Positions 60,301 to 64,000 of a stretch of DNA of 64,000 bases are shown here, piece by piece. The notes under the pieces were generated by a model, which saw only the letters and a program-made list of their open reading frames with translations, had not been told where the DNA came from and ran no database searches. The stretch's first letter is position 1; each line of letters starts with the position of its first letter. Made by a program: the position numbers and the translations under genes. The stretch lies in assembly GCF_905163445.1 (NCBI RefSeq), contig NC_053193.1, positions 7,378,001 to 7,442,000 of the forward strand, read 5' to 3'. Source of the DNA: Pararge aegeria (Eukaryota > Arthropoda > Insecta > Lepidoptera > Nymphalidae).

Positions 60301-63300
60301 ATTTTTTTATGTATTAACAAGCCGCCTGATTGTTAATGGGCACCCATTGCCTATAAACAGAGCAACACTCCAAAGGGTATATGAGAGAGAATTCCTGATG
60401 CCCTGTACCCATCAGAGTCGTAGGTGCCTGTAATTAAACCGGCGACCACCATGTACCCTTCAGACTAGAACACAGCAATGCTATTTGATGACAGGAATGC
60501 TGCTTTGCGGCAGAAATAATAGAATAAAATTATATTCATCATCATCACTTCAACCGATTAAAGTCCACTGCGGCTCCCAGCGACTCGTTTGATGTCGTCT
60601 GTCCACCTCGTTGGAGGCCGACCAAAACTGCGTTTACCTGTGCGGGGTAGCCATTCCAACACCTTGGAACCCCAACGTCCATCGGCTCTCCGAGCTATGT
60701 AAAATTATATTATTATGTTTATTTTCAAAGTTATTCTTTATAAGATAATACTATTATAGCTTTATGACTTGATTAAACCTTATTACGTTCAGAACACTGG
60801 TAATTTCAGTTCAAATGAACCCCCAGAGGAATGTAATTGCCCTGTTGTATTGTTTGTCGGCAGTAGTTACACAACTTGTAAGATCGCAGTGCCAGACCAC
60901 TTTATTATGTAGATTATCTTCGCGAATCTCTATAGTCTATGCAGCTTCGAATAAAAAGTTACTGCTCTTCCTTCCAAAGTTATGACTGTTGTAACATAAC
61001 TTTTTGAATTAGTTTTCTTGTAACTTGTAGTTCGTAAATGCTGAATATGGAACTAAGTAGGTACCTTTATTTTTAATGGGTCTCAGTTTGACGAAGTTAA
61101 GTTAAAAAGTTTTCGTTGCACCTTATTAAATGAAAATTAGCTACTGTGTAACTGCTAGAATACTCACCACCAGGTAGCCAGCTAAAAAGTTTCAAATTTA
61201 TAGCATCGTCGCAAGTAGCCTGTATTATAAAAGTTATATTTCGGAGAGTGTGCTCAGGAACTACGGCAATCGAGCGCTTTTCTTACTCGTTTCTAATGCG
61301 CACTGCAACGCCTGCCCTTCCAGCTTCCGTTTTCCTAACCACTTATAGTGAGAGTACTTTCAAATCAAGAGTCAAGGTATTTTCTAGACAAGCGTGCTCC
61401 ATCTTAGGCTGCATCAAATTTGATAATGTTGGAATGGAATTCTCGATAACAGAAATTTTGACACCGGCTGTTTAAGAAGACCTCTTATGAGACTGATAAC
61501 TAGACTTTAACGTTTACGTTTTGTGTTTAGGAACCTCTTCTTCACTGGCGAAAACACTGTGTAGTACCACAACTTCTTATGCTTCAATGTTAGTCCCACT
61601 TAATTCTGTATGACATATAACCAGTAATTATATTGAATCACCATCACCGACTACCCACCTTGTATAACGTTGTTGATTTGATCGAATCTTTCATATAAAA
61701 AAACACCTATTGCGAAATGAACAGTTATGAAGTGCAATCACAGATCCAAAGTAACTGATCCTAGAAGCAAAAGCGTAGAATTGCCCGTTGTATTGTTTGT
61801 AGACACTAGTTTCAGAACTTGTTCCAACTGAGTCGACTTCACTAAGTGGATAATCTTGTAGTATCTGTGTATTGCGACACGAATAAAAAGTAACTGCTAT
61901 TGCTTCTCCCGGATATAGTATGATATTATAATATCAACAACTTTCTGATCTTGTATTGCCGTCATTGCAACTTTGTCAGGACGAAATAAAGGAATATATT
62001 TAAAACATGAACTGGCACTGCAGCATTTCTTATTTTTATCGCGAGAATTAAATAGTTACAACTTTAATAAATAATCGTTTTATATTCAGGTATTTTGCAG
62101 TATAAGAACTCCTTTGTCAATAATATTGAGGTGTAAATCTGATTTATTCGAAATAACAGCTTCTCAATGAGCTTAATTTATTATAAGTAAAAGATAGACA
62201 ATGCACACTTTAAATTTGTCTGGCTGCCTATCTGTTTGTTAGGTGGTATGACCGGAATGGAATTGTAATGGAATCGTTGGAAATTTTCATTTCGAAAATT
62301 CGCCCATAAAATGGTGAAATAAGAAAGAGTATTTATTTCGAAACTGCACGGGATGATATGTGTGCAATGGCCAACTTTACGTTAAGTTTATTTTTTCTTA
62401 CCTATCTTATAATGTAATTAATCTTTTCATTACTACTGTAATAATTATTATAGATACTATAATAATGATTATAGATAGATACGTAATTCTTCGAATAATT
62501 AAAACACGTATTTGTACTGGATTGCATACCAGTGCAAATAAATGCTGTACATAAATTTTTGTCTCTAAACACTGGCCTCTCTCTCATATCTGAGTTGACT
62601 TCATTAATTGGACAATTTTGTATCTGTAACTGTGCTCGTGCTCCTCCCGAATTATTGTTATGAGAGTAACTTCGCAAAACTTATATTGCCGACGTTTATA
62701 ACTTTGGCTGAATACGTAACAACTATGTTTTTAGTATTGTTGCTTTATAGTTAGATTGTTCAGAAGTCTTATAAAAATGACAAGATAGTAAGTATAAGTT
62801 TATAAAAACTTAGGTTTTTTTACTTGTTATTGTTGTTTCTTGTGCTAAAAGACAATTTTAAGGCGAGCGTTAATTCCTGACGCCTTGAAGGGTAAAAGAC
62901 GATAAAGCCCATTAGAACTCAAGCCTAGTTCGCTTCAAGAGCCCTACTTTAGGAAACTTTTATAATAATAATAATAACATAATATTGTTTATTGTTCAAT
63001 AAAACATGGGTACAACTTACATTACTTCTGCATTATAAGTACAACTTATAGTGTTCTTATACTTTACAGAAATCAAGTGTCCCTAAGCTAGGTATAAACC
63101 TGTGTTTTAAGCGACAGTGCTCTTCTTATAAATATGGCTCGTTTAACCAAAAAAAAAATGTAATTCGAAGGAATCGTAATTGTAGTCACAATTTTCATAT
63201 TTATACTACGATTGACATTAAGAACGACTATTTTATAAGACTATAATACACATCTCAATTCAAAGGCTAAAACTCCTTTCAAAAAGATTGTGATAACTTT

Positions 63301-63698
63301 AGCTTGAAATTTATTAATTGTGAGGTGGTACGAAGTGTGACGGGTCAGATAGTATTAAACAATTATAAGAATCGAAGAAAATAAAGAATTAAAAAAGGCT
63401 GATGAAACTGATTGATTGTTTTAAACTAGTAGAGGTAGACTACTTCGTCTTGAGAACGTTGAATTAAAAAGCTGGAGTTTAGTCTAGAAACCATTCGAAA
63501 AAAAAACGTCTAATTTGCAGGCTCTAAAGGACATTCGACTGAAAGATCCCCAAGATGAAAAGGGACGCCGCAAAACAGTTATTTTACAAAGAAGTTTTTG
63601 GTTCGCGGGTGTTTCCAGAAATGCCGTTGTCGTTGTCCTGGCGTCGGTTATCGCTTACTTTGTTCACCAAGATAAGGAGGATCCTTTGATACTTACTG
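51393..63698 (+). CDS. SLC26A11: SLC26A11-like sulfate/anion transporter, first four coding exons, incomplete at the right edge
   Basis: Membrane anion exchanger of the SLC26/SulP family; SLC26A11 members carry sulfate and other anions. Coding exons: 51393 (or 51420)-51596, 54541-54736, 57033-57253, 63521-63698. All introns are GT-AG and phases agree. From Met 51420 this gives 257 residues. Exon 1 has the SulP opening DLIAGITVALTLIPQSIAYA, exon 2 YGLYASFAGSFVYAVMGT followed by INIGPTALLSLL, exon 3 SLPVVSGFTSAAAITIASSQ, exon 4 a Lys/Arg-rich loop and the helix NAVVVVLASVIAYFVH. These cover about the first half of the transmembrane domain; the STAS domain would lie beyond the window. Two starts are possible: ATG 51393, or ATG 51420, which sits right after a good acceptor (TTATTTTCTTACAG), so a 5' non-coding exon upstream is plausible. 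The SLC26A11 subfamily call is by resemblance. Confidence 0.9.
51597..53505 (+). other. SLC26A11 intron 1, proximal part
   Basis: AT-rich intron sequence without a recognised repeat or conserved frame. Confidence 0.5.
53506..53715 (+). mobile_element. tRNA-derived SINE (Metulj-like), well preserved
   Basis: ACGGCCGACTGGCGCAGTGG contains a good A box and CCGTGGGTTCGATTCCCACA a perfect B box. ACTGGAAAATGTTTGTGTGA, GGTGTTTATCTGTATATTAT and ACACAAGCTACGCTTACTTT follow. It is the least decayed of the four copies in the window. It lies in intron 1 of the transporter, sense orientation. Confidence 0.92.
54868..55025 (+). mobile_element. RTE-tailed SINE fragment
   Basis: AACATCGTGAGGAAACCTGC, TTTTCTCAAAGGTGTGTGAA, ATTGTGGGAGGAGACGCGTG and AGTGGGCCGGTAACAGGTTG are the distal half of the family. 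Confidence 0.85.
55965..56160 (+). mobile_element. 3' end of the TTTGAC-tailed LINE family
   Basis: GGCTAAGTTTGTTGGGGGCT, TCTTAGACCAGGGCGCGTTT and GAACCCTACTAGCTTTAGTT match 41970-42035. It ends in a TTTTGAATTTTGAATT tail. Only the 3' UTR is present. Confidence 0.85.
56750..56965 (-). mobile_element. RTE-tailed SINE, minus strand
   Basis: CCCTTGAGAACGTTACAGAG, TTACAATGTTTTCCTTCACC and GCCGGGGATCGACTCAGTGC correspond to the body and B-box end of the family in reverse. Confidence 0.8.
57338..57550 (-). mobile_element. 3' end of the second LINE family, minus strand
   Basis: GACTCTACCACTGGTTTGGA, TATCTCGTGAGAGATGAACC and GGTTCCAAGCGACCTTGTCA match 23290-23465 with more changes than the copy at 50175. 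It begins about 85 bases after a transporter exon. Confidence 0.8.
58160..58292 (-). mobile_element. 3' UTR relic of the TTTGAC-tailed LINE, minus strand
   Basis: GGACTCTGGTCTCAAAAGAA and CCCACAACAAACGTAGC are the reverse complement of the family UTR words. CACTTTTGAAGCGTACAT near 58170 is its distal end. The MITE that follows appears to have landed in it. Confidence 0.7.
58295..58780. mobile_element. Long-inverted-repeat MITE, copy A, split by a hAT MITE
   Basis: It runs from GCAGGGCTAACACGGGCAGG to TGCCCATGCTAGCCATGCTGGGC and is about 280 bases without the insertion. Its ends are imperfect inverted repeats of about 40 bases around GGGCAGGAGACAA. Internal words (GTCCACCTGCTTAAGCACGTG, GTGCTCTGAGAGTTAATAAAG) match copy B at 58986-59254 in opposite orientation. 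The hAT MITE at 58529-58732 sits inside. Confidence 0.82.
58529..58732. mobile_element. hAT-type MITE, nested, perfect 8-bp target duplication
   Basis: A 204-bp element with long terminal inverted repeats beginning CAGTGGCGTGCATAGAGGGT and continuing ATGCACAGGGTATGCAG, mirrored at the other end. TTTCCCTG flanks both sides (58521-58528, 58733-58740). The outer 12 bases match the MITE at 1491-1634. Near-identity of the two long arms suggests youth. Confidence 0.92.
58986..59254. mobile_element. Long-inverted-repeat MITE, copy B, inverted relative to copy A
   Basis: The element begins CCAGCTCGTCTAGCATGGGC and ends with the inverted form around GTCTCCTGCCTATGC. It is uninterrupted and is the reverse complement of copy A across nearly its whole length. 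The two copies are 205 bases apart, so their transcript could form a long hairpin. Confidence 0.85.
60222..60299. repeat. Small imperfect palindrome, MITE-like
   Basis: TAGTACGAAAACAATGTGGC and CAATAGAATT on the left mirror AATTCTATTG and CAAAATTTTTTTCGTACCA on the right across about 20 bases. No coding content. No clear target duplication. Confidence 0.6.
60537..60705 (-). pseudogene. RTE-type LINE 3' end, minus strand
   Basis: CATCATCATCACTTCAACCG opens a reverse-complement RTE tail. GTCCACCTCGTTGGAGGCCG and CCATTCCAACACCTTGGAAC correspond to the Arg/Pro-rich C-terminal codons (GRPPTRWTD-like) typical of these elements. Only a short decayed piece remains. Confidence 0.6.
61235..61475 (+). 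pseudogene. RT C-terminal relic of a Jockey/R1-type LINE
   Basis: The frame contains TTAIERFSYSFLMRTATPAL, PASVFLTTYSESTFKSRV and then SRQACSILGCI. The spacing FxxSFLxRT, LPxxVFxxxY, FKxRV is the common C-terminal signature of lepidopteran LINE polymerases. It lies in a transporter intron and has no start of its own. Confidence 0.65.
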
Positions 63699-63844
63699 GT
63701 AAGTTTCTTATGCGTGGTGAATTAGTAGGATTTTTATTTTGATCTCTGAGCGCTTTGCCATCTTAGCAAAGACCATTCTGTCCGTTGAAACTGGAATTAA
63801 GATATACATTTTTGTCAGTTGCATTAATATGCATAAAAAAATTG

Positions 63845-63960
63845 AGGAAACCGACAGGATTTGAACCTGCGACTCTGGCAAAGCGGCCTGTGCTCTTTTG
63901 ACAAAGGGGCTACGGCTCTCCTACCGCCGATGCCGAAATAAGTACATGCCTTTTATATTA
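63845..63960 (-). mobile_element. tRNA-like repeat, relative of the 44689 element
   Basis: On the minus strand it reads TTTCGGCATCGGCGGTAGGA, GAGCCGTAGCCCC and ends GTCGCAGGTTCAAATCCTGT. The head words TTTCGGCATCGACGGTAGGA and the T-arm both occur in the palindrome at 44689-44927. The middle is lengthened so that no cloverleaf forms. It begins 147 bases after the last visible transporter exon. Confidence 0.7.
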
Positions 63961-64000
63961 TATCAGTCTTATAACGAATGTAGCGCCATCTAGTAGGAAA

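Larger units (their letters stand above)
59722..61940 (+). repeat. Three diverged copies of a roughly 150-bp repeat, about 1 kb apart
   Basis: A core like AATTGCCC, TTGTATTGTTTGT, CACTAGTTTCACAACTTG starts at 59722, 60835 and 61779. Downstream words (TCCACTAAGTG, GAATAAAAAGT, ACTGCT) recur in at least two copies. A weaker fourth copy may lie at 62590-62700. They share one orientation, which fits either ancient tandem duplication of a block of about 1 kb or repeated insertion. Confidence 0.6.

Noticed and set aside
61248..61475. Candidate novel small gene
   Set aside because: The spacing of FxxSFLxRT, LPxxVF and FKxRV marks it as a LINE polymerase C-terminus.
1..64000. CRISPR arrays, bacterial operons or phage-like clusters
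   Set aside because: Spliced animal genes, tRNA-derived SINEs and LINEs throughout; no direct-repeat/spacer array was seen.

Overview
The window is animal nuclear DNA, AT-rich, intron-rich and full of transposon relics. The repeats (a tRNA-headed SINE that resembles the butterfly Metulj family, RTE-tailed SINEs, CR1/Jockey-group LINEs with TTTGAC tails, hAT MITEs) point to a lepidopteran, probably a butterfly. That assignment rests on repeat recognition from memory and no search was run.

Region 1 (1-16079, + strand): the 3' two-fifths of the checkpoint kinase gene ATR (mei-41 in flies). Twenty exons with GT-AG borders join into one open frame of 1,050 residues that covers most of the FAT domain, the whole PI3K-like kinase domain and the C-terminal FATC. 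The 5' half of the gene lies before the window. Its introns hold a hAT MITE with perfect 8-bp target duplications, two 5'-truncated LINE copies, SINEs and a tandem duplication that copied a 3' splice site.

Region 2 (16080-about 51390): 35 kb without a host gene that I can support. It starts with a degenerate minisatellite just past the ATR poly(A) signal. After that come fragments of at least four SINE-like families, several LINEs, local tandem duplications and palindromes. Its main feature is a nearly full-length non-LTR retrotransposon at about 36960-42159. ORF1 encodes a coiled coil followed by an SGNH-like C-terminal region, and ORF2 encodes an endonuclease and a reverse transcriptase. 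The only seven bases in which ORF1 could pass into ORF2 by a -1 shift read TTTAAAC, the classic slippery heptamer. They are followed at once by the ORF1 stop and, seven bases later, by a potential stem. ORF2 has no ATG before it is deep in the endonuclease. I regard this as the most interesting signal in the window.

Region 3 (about 51393-64000, + strand): the first four coding exons of an SLC26 anion transporter most like SLC26A11. They are separated by repeat-rich introns and the gene runs off the right edge. One intron contains two inverted copies of a long-terminal-repeat-bounded MITE, one of them split by a hAT MITE.

ATR (nuclear DNA-damage signalling) and the transporter (membrane sulfate/anion transport) have no evident functional link. 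They are neighbours on the same strand, separated by a transposon-dense interval.
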